Shown piece after piece: positions 11,471-22,745 of a stretch of DNA of 64,000 bases. The stretch spans positions 7,113,501 to 7,177,500 of the forward strand of contig CM076267.1 of NCBI GenBank assembly GCA_038380795.1, in the 5' to 3' direction. The stretch comes from Pyrocephalus nanus. Taxonomy: Eukaryota > Chordata > Aves > Passeriformes > Tyrannidae. The notes below the pieces were generated by a model. It was given only the letters and a program-made list of their open reading frames with translations. It was not told where the DNA came from and searched no databases. The position numbers were made by a program, and so were the translations under genes. Position 1 is the first letter of the stretch, and the number at the start of each line of letters is the position of its first letter.

Positions 11471-14400
11471 ATGTCATGGTGTGCATATCAATTTTACATT
11501 TCCTTTACATTTCCACACGTACAATGGGACCCAAGAAGACATGTGGGGGCCAAAATTTCTTTTCGTTTTAAGGGATGACTGTTTATACACGGCATTAGCA
11601 TCTGCTGTGGAACATTTATTGCTGTAATTGCTGTCCCAGGAGAACTGACCATGGCTAGGTCATGTTTTACAGCTTTCTACTAAAACAGACCTCTAGCCTA
11701 GCTTCAGATGTTTTGTCCTTAAAACCTTGACAACGAGTGAAGGTACCTCACTAGGTTGTGAAGATGCAGACTTCATTAACATAGCTTTTCTCATACTGAA
11801 GATTTCACAGTAGTTATTTTCACGTGAAGAATGATGAAAATGATGGCATATTTGACTCATCAGTAGTTCCCCCTTTCTCATGTTTAAACAAAATACATTT
11901 ATTCAACGTGAGACAAATTTGACCTGTCAGTGTAAATCACCAACATTTATCACTGGACGTGATGCACAATAGTGGTTGTGTATCCCCATGTATCAGTTTG
12001 AAAAAACCCCAAAAGATTATTTTAGATTTCTCTGCCCTATGCCATCTGGAAACAATTTTAAATAGCACAGAATTGGGTCAGGGGTGGGGGATCCCCTTGC
12101 AGTGTTGTTCCTTATACACCCATTTCATGCTTTAACTCAGCTAATGGGTATTAATATGTATTAATATGGCAGAATCACATGGACAATCAGCATGAAAAGC
12201 AAAAATTTGGTCTTGTGATCTTTGCTAATTGACCTTGACAGTAGATAATAATTTTAAAGTCTTGATGCATAGATCAGTGGCAGCAATTACTAAGCCTCTC
12301 GACAGAAGAAAGAAGTCATATTTCAGCCTAGGATGCTTGCCTGAATATGCAAGGGTCAGATCCTGGTTTTAAGACCTTTTCAGGGAATTTTATTAGTAGT
12401 GCTACTAGAACCAGGACCAACCCTTTAGTCTTCCTTGGTGAAAGAATGAGAACATGCTACATTTCAGACATGACCACTATATAATAAATGAATGAAGGCT
12501 CAACAGCACTTTCTTACCTTATTACAGTAATGTAAAACACAGAGGGGAGGGACCAGAAACGTTCATGAGGACTGCATGGCATTTCTCCAGTGCTGTATTT
12601 TCAAAAGAGTTTGTCATTTGCTCTGCTTTCATCAGCAGTATTAGCATGCTTCTGTGCTCCTGCTTTTAATGCCTGTGTACTAAAGAGGTGCCAAGTATTA
12701 AACAGGTTGCTTTTGCTGTAATCATGAACTTCCACTGGGAGACCATAATTGCTAACAAGCAGAATAGCTCTGCAAGAATTCATAATGGTGAGCACAGATT
12801 AAAATAACAACTGTGATTAGCTTTAAACTGCTTGACTAGAAAAAGACTAATCTTAGGGGAATAAGTTGCATGGCAAACAAATGAAAAACCCTATGTACGA
12901 TATTACAGTAATGAAGGCTGAGAAAAAAAACACAAATGCTACCCCAGCTAAATAAGGTCATGCTCTGCACAAGTATCATTTTCTTGCCAGGGACTTAGTT
13001 ACTTGGCCCAAAGGGAATTAAGGTTTAAGCAGCCAGGTCTTGGGGCCAAAACCCCATTTTAACCCAGTCTTGAAGTTTCTCATAACAAAAGTTGCCTCTG
13101 GCCTATGATGCTAATGTGAGTAATAGACTGAATTTGGAATGAATCATCTTCCAAAATTGTTGTTGTAGTCTAAGATCAGTGGGCAGAGATTGATGTGGTA
13201 TGGTCAGGTGTGGTAAGAGCATGAGGCTTCTTTCTACTTTGCTTCTTGATCCACCTGTCTGGTCACACCATCTTGGTATTGGATAAAGCCAGTAAAAAGC
13301 TGTTTTGTGCTATTAGCCACTAACACCTGTCTCTCATCTCTTTATCAGTGCTGAATATATATGATAAAATTTGTAAAATCCATCAAAACACTGAGTATTC
13401 CTTTTAGTTTCCTTAGTATTTGTAGCTGAGGCTGACAAGAGTAGAGTTGTTTGGCAATTAGGGATCACTCAGTCACTACAGGCACTCAGATGCTTCCAAC
13501 TAACATTATAACATCATATACATCTCTCTGAAGCTGAGGCTTCTGATTTGAAACTTTATGTGTGAAAAACCACACAAAAATGTAGATAAAAATCATATAA
13601 GGCTACCAAGTCATGTAACAGAGCTCACAGTACTGCTTCAGGCAAACATTTCTACCAAGGATCAGTGTTTAAACATGCACATGAAGACACCAATTAAAAA
13701 TGTATCTGATTTTTGGCCAAATGGGCTTTTCTTTAGCTTAGAGTGTAAGTGTGAATGGTTCAGTGAGCAGTGCAGATGTAGTTACAGGCCACAAAAAGCC
13801 CTGCCATTGTACTGTCTGTGAATGAGAACTGCTCACTTCCCTCGGCTCCCCGGTACAATGCCCATCTCGCACCACGGTTGCTAAAGATACTTCTTCAGGA
13901 CTAAACTGGGTAAGAGTGAATAACAAATGTAGAGAGAAGCAAAGTTTTTACTGTTTGCCTTGTAAATTGTATTTTTAATAGGATCATAGAAAAGTAAGAG
14001 AGGATAGCTTGAAGATTACAAATGAACCTGATGGACTAAGCCTGCTATAAATATTGAACATGTAACCAAGGGAAAAGGCTGGATAGCTGCTAGACCACTT
14101 GTTGCTGTTGCAGTAGAAGCAGTGCATTTTTGAGTATAATTTATCTCAGTGTTCAGATCAAGACTGATCACTGTCTTTTAGACAAATAAAGATGCCTCAC
14201 AGAAGTTTACACCTGTTCAAATTTTTTATTAGCTCCACTAATTAGTCATATAAAATAATTGTCCTCATCTGAATAAAGTTGATAGTAATTTTATGTGCGG
14301 CTCTTTACCTCCTCAGTAAGTAAATCTCTTTCCACAGTGAGTCACTTAACTCTGAGAGGGCATATTTTTGTGAAGTATTTACTAAGCTGACTTGAAATTA

Positions 14401-17244
14401 AGCTCAACTCAGTGTGCTGTGGTATATGAGAAATATGACCTGAAATGACTTTGGCATTATACAGTCATAGCAAGTATTCATTTTAAAGAACATGACTGTC
14501 ACCTGTTTCCTTTAATTGGAAAAACTCCCATTAGCACTGTCCATCAGTGCTGCATGAGCCAGGAGTGAAGAGTCAAGCCTCAGTTATTAAAGTCATTACA
14601 TAAAGGACTGGGAACCATCTGAACCGAAAACACTCTTGATACAAGCAAATAACTCTGTATCTGTGCTAAATTACCCAGATTTTAAAACTGCAGGCAAAAG
14701 ATGGAAAAGTGGTGCTTAAAAAGTAACTTCATATGGCTGTGTTTATAAAATTAAATAAATTAACCAATGTTAAATTTTTAAATCTTAATAACATTCTGTA
14801 ATTAATTAGGGATTGGGGTATTTTTGCACAGATGCATGCTTGTCATAATAGTGAGACTGCTGGAGCCACGAATTGATTTGTTTCTCTTAAATTATAAAAT
14901 AGAAGTCCTTGAGCAAAATATATTCTTTAGATATATTCAGTAGAATAAGGATCACAAATGTTCCCTACCAAGTTGAAAGGAAAAAAAAAAACTCCAGCAG
15001 GGAAGTATGTGGAAGGTCTATTTGGCATATGGGTGTTTGTTAAAAGCAAAATGCATGAACAGCCCAGATCCTCATTTGTATGCTGGGAAATGAAATGTAT
15101 AATCCCTGCATGGTTCCGCGTTTGTTTTAGTTTTTTTTTTATAAGAACAAACCCTTTTGTGTATGCAGATATACATATTACTGTAGTGCCTATTTAGGGT
15201 AGAGGGAAAAAAAAAATGTGCTTTGAGGTGATTTTATCTGCAGCTAAGTGTAAGTGGCAGGGTTTTTGTCTGCGTCCCCTGCTGTTCAGGGTAGCTCAGG
15301 TAGCAGCACCAGGCACGCCACGGACGCGCTGCACAACTGCTGCATCCCTGCGTGGGGGAACACGGGCTGACCCCAAACTCTGGCCATGTGGGGAAACCTT
15401 GGGGCACCTGCTCATCTGAAACATCACACTGCCCAGTTCTCAGAGATGAGACCAATTAACAGATCAACGTAACGACCTACGGGAAATGAATACGTAATTA
15501 CCGGATGTTGGTGCTCTGAGATCATCTAGTCCTTTTTTAAAAATCAAACTTTTCCAAATGGAGAAAAAATCTGTAGTTTCTCTTTATTATTTGGTGCTGT
15601 TTACTCTTCCACTAATGTCTTTGTACGGCCATGCTTATCCAAATTGAATCATATTTCACTCCTCAGATAATCCCAATTATTTTATTGGCATTATTCACAG
15701 AGAAAAGAATAATTCATATGAATAACAGTGACATTTCCCTGAAGTCCTCTCTAAAACTGACCAACTGTATCTTTACACAGAGGCCTGGTTCCTATTTGGC
15801 AGAGGAAAACCTATGGATTTACATCAAGGCAACAACTGAGAATTTGGGCTCTTATAAAAACAGGATGTCAAAATGCATTATAGAAATGAGCAGTGCACAG
15901 ACACAGGCTGTGAGATGTGGTTTTAGATGGGGCAGTGGGTTTATGGAAGAAGAAATAGAGAATTTATAAATTTGTTATTTTTAAGGAATGGTACCTCACT
16001 GATCTGTTTCACTAATGAAGTCTACAAACAGGGCAGTCCTGATGGCAGATGTAGAAGAGGCCAGGGAGAAACTGTATATGAAGTCATGCAAGCTGGGTTA
16101 GCACCTTTCCCTGTAAATCAGTTTAACCCATGAAAGAGAAGTTAAATAATCAAATTCAGCATTTCTATTTCATTCTGTAATGGTCAACCATTTTTTTTTT
16201 TCCTAAATTATGTTAAAGCAAGAGTTTTCAGACCCCAAGTGAGAACAGGGCCTCATTGTTCCACACAAAGTGAGAAATGGTTTTCATCTCCTCAGCCCCA
16301 AGGATGAAACAAGAAATAGGGTAATTCCCTTTTAATAGAGAAAAATAATTGTCAGCCTTTTCACTCCAGTCTGAGGGATGAAGTTCTTCTATCAGTGTTT
16401 GGATCTTTAAAAGGTTCTATGGCTTAAAACATGATGGTGGCAATCTTATCCCATGTTCTGTGATGGATTGATGTTTTCTTGTGTCTACAGTTCACAATAT
16501 GATGGGGAGACCTTTCTTTGGAAGTGCCCTTTGCAATTCTTGTCCTTGGCCCTTGTCACTCCACAGTATGTAGTAAATGATCAAGGGATGGGGAGTGGCA
16601 AGGGAAGAAGGAGAGAAGGGCTGTGCTCTGTTCTCCTGAGGCAGTTTATTTTAAAGCACATTGATGCTGCTGTGCTGATAGAATGGTTTTTAACATAGAG
16701 AAAACCATGGATGTAGATCTGTGTCATCTGGCTGGGCCTATTGCAGGAAAAATATTGCTGGAGTTGAAAGCAGGACACCTGTGCAACCAAAATATTGCTT
16801 TGACATCACCTTTTCCTGCTATTTAATGTTAAGCTTGCACTGATCCATCCATCCACTGTCATCTTCCTGCTTTCTACTGTGACAATCAGCACCTCTGTCC
16901 AGGCTTCGTGTGTGCTTGGCACCTAAAGATCCAGGTGTCCTGGGGTAGTTTTTCAGAAGTGGGTTTTATATCTGTAGCTAGCCTTAGCCAGGAGGCTCAC
17001 CTCAACTCCTGCTTAGCTCCAATGCTGACTGTAATCAGGCTGGAAGAGCTGGGGGAGGTACTTCACAGTTTTCTGAAAATTTCCCTGAATTCTGTACAAC
17101 TTGGCTGGCTTCCTATTCACACATGGTGCGGGAGATTCAAGGTGTGCTTCCTATCAATTCTGCCTGCTATAAGAAGCTATTTTTACATTAACAAATTAAA
17201 TTTTCCATTGCTTCATTTGCTAATGAAAGGACATAATTATGTTA

Positions 17245-17310
17245 CAGAATCACAGAATATTTTGAGTTGGAAGGGACCCACGAAGATCATCGAGTCCAAC
17301 TCTTATATAG
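17245..17310 (-). mobile_element. CR1 LINE 3' fragment, reverse orientation
   Basis: CAGAATCACAGAATATTTTG, then AGTTGGAAGGGACCCACGAA and GATCATCGAGTCCAACTC, form a classic reverse-complement CR1 3' end. Similarity fades after about 17310. It is well preserved compared with the other fragments, suggesting a younger insertion. Confidence 0.9.
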
Positions 17311-18549
17311 CAACCCAGATTTTGTGATATCACCCATTCACTTTTTTTTAAAATTTTAATCAGGAGTAAGTTCCAACACATTCTGCTCTAGGAAAAATAT
17401 TGTGCATTTATAGCATAAACCTGTATAAACATTATTGTAACAGGTTCCACTAGGGACAAGGTTTCAAATGTAAGGCAGCATTCATCACATATTAAAGACC
17501 TGAGCATATTTTTTTCCTACTTAAATCAGCATAGCTCAGAATTTTCAGTCTCTTGCTTATATAAATATTCCCCTGAGATTTTAAAAAATTAGGAAAAGCT
17601 TGCAAAATACAGGCCCTTTAGTTTTATTACCACCTGATTAGCTAAGCAAAATCTAGAAAGTATAACTTAAATAAGCAAAAAATAGAAAACCCAGATTTAT
17701 CTCCAGCAAATGCTTAGCAGTAAGGACATGCCAGGTTTTCCAGGATATTTAGCTTGCCTTGACTTTAAAGATGGCAGAGGGAGAAGCATATCTGCTTCCA
17801 CGTGCTGCCAGAATTGGCATGTGCTGGCACTGCCCAGTACTGAGGAGGTTTGACGCTACCTCTCAAATTATTTCCAGTTCAGTTCCTGATAATGCTAGAA
17901 TAAATACATTACTGTTTTTCATTCAGTAGATTCTTAGTCCTCTACCAGGCAAGTCGAGAGCCTCTTAAGACCTTTTGAGAGAAACAAGTACATATGGCGT
18001 GGTTCCTGCAAGGCTTCCTGTATTTTTATGATCTTCCACTCTTCCCGACTGGGGAAGAGAGATCAAATGCAAAGGAAGAACCTATCTTCCTGCACAGCCC
18101 TGGGAGAGATTGGTCCAGAAACATGCATCAGAAGTTGTAAGCACTCTCAATCCTTCTTCTCCACTAATAACACTATTATAAATGTTTGAAAAAATGGCCA
18201 AATGTCTCCCCGTGACAGTAATGACAGGATTTTTCTTCACTTCTGTCCTGCAATGTGGAAATGTGAAGTGGCAGCACTTGACCCTGTATTCAACCAATTC
18301 AAAAGATACTCATAATCCCCTGAAGGAATTGTAAACTTCCATTGAGATTCACAGAGAACTTTCATGAAGTCCTTTCTAGGATGAACATACCCATTAGCAC
18401 CAGGAGCTGACAGTAACAGATGTCAGCACAAGGCAGCAGCCAGACTGCACGCTCTCCTGTAGTCCTGCTTACCTGTCTGTCCTGGGAAATTCCAACATGG
18501 TTGCTGGGGACCATTCTGGAACCTCTCCTCAAGTGATGGACTTTTTCTG

Positions 18550-18563
18550 CCAGCACAGGGCGC
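18550..18563 (+). promoter_or_regulatory. CTCF-like site
   Basis: CCAGCACAGGGCGC matches the CTCF core (CCASYAGRGGGCRS) at all but one position. It lies about 190 bp from a perfect CRE. Occupancy cannot be judged from sequence. Confidence 0.4.
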
Positions 18564-18742
18564 TCCATGAGTGTCCCTGTCAGCTACTATTGCACAGCTT
18601 TTTGTGCAGTAGCCTGGCCTGGCAGTTTTCCTGGACGTGCAGGCAATCGTCCCCATATTTGAATGGAAGTCCCAGAAAGGGCAGTGCTGCCTCAGGTCTC
18701 ACTGAACAGTGCCCTGTGTCAGGCTGAAAGAGCAACTGTTTC

Positions 18743-18756
18743 TATAAATGACGTCA
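18743..18756. promoter_or_regulatory. Full palindromic CRE next to a TATA-like motif
   Basis: TGACGTCA at 18749-18756 is the full CREB/ATF palindrome. TATAAAT at 18743-18749 overlaps its first base. The CpG in the site has survived despite CpG decay in surrounding intron, which hints at function but may be chance. Confidence 0.4.
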
Positions 18757-19989
18757 GTTCACGCGATTTCTACTCCACTCATGTTTAACAGGGTTTTGGA
18801 ACACCACTAGTGTTAAGTGCCAGCAACCTTTTGGTAGAATATCTGAAAGTCTAATATTACATCACCCATACACAGCTTCAGCTCTATGTAAGCAAATAAA
18901 TCACTATTATTAAAAGGACAAGAAGCGAGTAAAACTTAATAACTGCATTTCTGGAGGTTTCTGTCCACCCAGGTTTTTAAGTATGAAGTTTCTCTGAGAA
19001 GCAGAGACTGTCTTAAAGGTTACATGGGTATTTTGACATTATTGATTACTGTGCAAATCAGTCACTTCCAACCTGTCAATATGCCTGTTCTTTCCCAGGT
19101 CTCTCCCATTTGAAAGAGCTGCAAAATGCAACAGTGAGCAGTGGTACCTCACCTCCACATGCACATTATGCCAACTGAGAACCAGAAGTCAGTATAGGAA
19201 GTATCTGCCCCTTCAACAGTAGTTTGGTATCTCTGAGAAAATGAAAAAAATTCAGCTGTTAGGCAGTTTTATTTAAAACTATGGCTACCAGTAATGTATC
19301 AAGCACTGCTATCATCTACTTCATTTTAGTGTTTTGAAGCATGAGCACTGCATTTTTTGTATCACTCTGAAGCAATGTTAAGCCAAGTCATGAATTTTGT
19401 TTGAAGACTGGTGTATAATCTTGTAAATGTCTATGCTAGACAAAATTGGTCAGGCCTAGGGACAAGAAATAATTAATGATTTGGAACATGTTCTTATTGC
19501 TGTGTATGAAACTGAGATACTATTAATCTTAAAGAGACACAGAAGAACAGTATCTCAGCTGTCAAACACAGTACAGCTCAGTATGCACAAAAACACTTTC
19601 AAGTTGTAATTATAGCTTTAAGTTGTAGATAAATACTGGTTCTTTTTAATTCTAAATCACTTCAAGTTACCGAGTAGGAGACCAATTCTGTCACTCTTGA
19701 TTTCAGTGGATGTAAGCTCAGGCCTGAAAATAATTAAAGAACTGGCAAATTTTTTTTTTTTTTCATTCCTTCAGTCCTGGTCAATGCAGCAGATTTGGTG
19801 AAACCATTCCATGACTTCACTAGGAATGCAGGAAAAGAAAATCACGGAAAGATAAATGTGGTCTTTAAATAAAAGCTTTCTATGCAAAAATTTACAAACA
19901 GATAGAAAGACTTTTGACTAGACTAGGGTAGTATTTTAAGTAGTACCACACCTAGAAACGGACTACAATTATGCCAGTGATTTTATTGC

Positions 19990-20545
19990 ATATTGAATAC
20001 CAGTTGCAGTTTCTGTCCTCCACCTCAGAAAAGGTGAAACAGAACTGGAGGAGTTCAGAGGAGGGCAGGAAAGGGTAATCAGAAGCACGAGATGGTTTTC
20101 ATTTATGGAACAACTATGACTCTTCAGTCTGAAGCAGTAACTTAGGCAGGGGAATGACAGAGCTAAAACGTGAGCAGCATGGAGAGGAGCTGACTGTCTG
20201 CTGCTTCTTTCAGTGCAAGAAATACAGGTTACTGGATGAAAGTAACAGGCAGCACATTGAAAAACAAATGAAAGGAAGAGATTTTTCATGTAAACAAGGA
20301 TCAGAGCAGCTGCAACAGGATATCATAGATTTTAAAAGTGTCTGTGAGTTCAGTTGGAGATTGGACAGTCATGGAAGAAAGCTACTGAGATGTGCTTAAT
20401 GCTCAGAGGGCAAGCTTGGGTCAGGAGATCCTTGAGCTCCCAGGTGGCTGGAGAGTGGCAAAGTGATGTATCTTCCCCTGGATATTTGGGGTTTGCCACT
20501 CAAGAGAAATGAGACTGAGCTACACAGACCTTCTGGGCACATCCA
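19990..20545 (+). mobile_element. Old, diverged CR1-type LINE relic
   Basis: The 5' part, near 20040-20150, resembles the end of CR1 ORF2 (ACTGGAGGAGTTCAGAGGAGGGCA, then TATGGAACAAC.ATGACTCTTCAGTCTG). The far end (TGAGACTGAGCTACACAGACC, about 20508-20530) resembles the 3' end of old CR1 lineages whose tails read GATACTGGGCTAGATGGACC. Many indels interrupt any coding frame. The middle is less certain. Confidence 0.55.
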
Positions 20546-20873
20546 GTGCAGCCACTTGTATGTTAGCCAATTCTTAAAAACCACTTAGCATTTGCACTCT
20601 CAATCACTAATTAGAAAGGAATCTGGGTAGGTAGTTTAGGTTGTCTGTGGAAGCAACAGGCATTATAGTCTGACTAAATTTTATTGGGATATTATTTTTC
20701 CATTTAAGCAGAAAATTAACATATTTTAATTGCAGTAGTTAAAACTGGCTCTTGCAGAGTTGCTCAAGGTGTTTCCCCACACAACAAAGCAATTAAAACA
20801 CATCAGCAGACATTATTTCTGTACTATGAGACTTGCAGAGGATCATGGTTTAAATGGTGAAACCCTGTTCAAA

Positions 20874-20914
20874 TGGAGAGTAAGGATCAATTTGGAGAGT
20901 AAGGATCAATTTGG
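20874..20914. repeat. Exact 19-bp tandem duplication
   Basis: The 19-bp unit GGAGAGTAAGGATCAATTT occurs twice head to tail without mismatch (20875-20893 and 20894-20912), with flanking bases continuing the period by a few positions. Its perfection suggests a recent duplication. Confidence 0.9.
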
Positions 20915-22227
20915 AAACCCCAAATTCTACTGGATTTGGGGATGACCTCTTATCTGCCACTACGCTCAGGTCCCATCTCATTGCAGTTTTCTGTCACAGA
21001 GTTTTGTTGTAATCACTTACTATGATTCACAGTGCAGTACATGGAATTAAACCAAAGAACTTTGTCTAGCCTGGGACTTTAGCCCTCAGAAAACTGAATG
21101 ACTGAGTCTCATCAGGAGAGCAAGGTGCCTGTCTAAGCTCCTGCCCTGTAAAGGACAAACTTATAAGTTTGACAGATTCAAGTAATTTTGGAGGTTCCCA
21201 TTCTACACGGGAAAAAGGAATTGCCATCCTGTAAGAAAATCTGCATTAACAGACCTGGTTATGGGTTTATTCAAGACACCACTGCCATATATTTGGCTGC
21301 AAAGATTGTTCTGTGTTCTCCCACAGGAGTAGGTTCCTTCTGGCACACCCTGCACTGTCTTCAGCCACAGCCAATCTGTTAAATAAAACCTGAGCATAAT
21401 CCAGTGATGTACTTGTTGAGAGTGTATCACTCCTCTGCTCGGAAATCTCCAAATTTGAAATCCAAAAAACTTCTGCCACTTTCATTCTTGAAGCTTGACT
21501 TCTCCACTATTTCTTTCTCTGATTCACAAACACAGCTACCCCTTGATTCTTGTCTCAGCATCATGTATGAGGATTTACTTTGCACCCTGCTTCCTGCAGT
21601 CCCTTTATTCCAGTGTACCCACTATCTCTCATTTGCATCATGTCAGGGTTTCTCACCTTGTTTTCAAGATCTGTCTCATGCTTTCTCTAGTTAAACCAGG
21701 AAATCCTTCCCGAATTCTTGCTCACTCTACACTTCGGTTCTCTTACACATACCATGTCTACAAATAACCAGATCATGTGTCAGTCAGATCTCTTGTAACC
21801 AGGAAAAATTTTTTACTTGCAATTTTTGACTTTCAGATGCCAAACCTTTCAGTGATTTTTTTGGAACTGTTTTTCTTACAACACGAGGTTTAAGAGCGTA
21901 CTGTGCATGCCTGCGAATCTCCATCCACCTGAAGTCTTCTACCTCCGTGTCCCACACCAGGCCCTCGGCAGCCCCAGGGCCAGGGGCCTCGCTGGATACA
22001 TCCAGTCCCTTGGCACGTCCCAAGTCATCGTCCCGGCTGTTCTGCCACACCGCGTGCCCTCTCTCCTAATTTTCGAGGACAGCCGGGACAGGATGAGCTC
22101 GAGATGCCCGTTTCACTCTGGGCTTCAGGGCTGCGGAATGAGGGTTTTTCTCCATGATGTGCAAACGCACGGGCTGAGCTGCCCGGACCTGTGGGCACAG
22201 GGACCGGAGCTGCTGGGACAACGTTGA

Positions 22228-22739
22228 GCGGCGCCCGGACCCCCCGTCCCGGTCCCCGGGCAGCCCCCGCCCGCCGCCCCCAGCCTGGGGGCACCCGGGG
22301 GCCGCCGCAGACAATGGCCCGGCCTCCCCCACCCCCCCGCCGCGGCGAGCCCCTGCTGCCGCCGCAGATTTGCCGGAGCCATTCAGTTGCGACCGATTGC
22401 GATCGCGGCAGATGGGCTGGATCTGACAGCCCCGCTCCTCCGCGGGGCCGGGGGCGGAGGGGCCCGGCTGCCTCGCTCCCCGCCCCGCCGAAAGTGCCAC
22501 CCCGGGCACCCGCCCGCCCGCCCTCCCCAGGCACATGTTACGCGTCCCGCGGCTGCGGCGGCAGCGGCAGGAGAAGCCGCCGCGGCGGAACAAAGCGGAG
22601 CAGCCGAGCAGCGGCGGCGAGGCGGCCGGGCCGGGGGGCGGCAGCCGCTCTGCCCAGGCGGGGGGCGGTGGCGGGGGGCTCCCCGGTCCTCCGGGACGCG
22701 CGGCCCCCGCCCGCCTCAGGATGCTCCACCGCCCACCAG
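22228..22739 (+). other. NCKAP5: Candidate alternative first exon of NCKAP5 (5' end undetermined)
   Basis: The segment ends in CACCAG|GTAAGG, a near-consensus donor, inside the CpG island. In the frame that joins exon B correctly (remainder AG plus G of exon B makes Arg), it is open from just after the TGA at 22225-22227 to the donor. Its donor phase (2) is identical to that of exon A. In that frame there is no ATG; the frame is rich in Pro, Arg, Ala and Gly and looks like untranslated GC-rich leader rather than protein. ATGs at 22314, 22535 and 22721 are all in other frames. If used, the exon is probably 5' UTR, with translation starting downstream, or it uses a non-AUG start. The given start is the limit of the open frame, not a transcription start. 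The alternative is an unrelated lncRNA first exon. Confidence 0.5.
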
Positions 22740-22745
22740 GTAAGG
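22737..22745 (+). other. Strong 5' splice site CAG|GTAAGG
   Basis: CAG|GTAAGG departs from the mammal/bird consensus CAG|GTAAGT only at the last base. Joining it to the acceptor at 49559/49560 preserves the exon B frame and would remove a 26,820-bp intron. Confidence 0.6.

Noticed and set aside
16195..16330. Possible SINE-like segment (CAGGGCCTCATTGTTCC)
   Set aside because: The resemblance to a reptile repeat rests on about 17 bases and does not extend.
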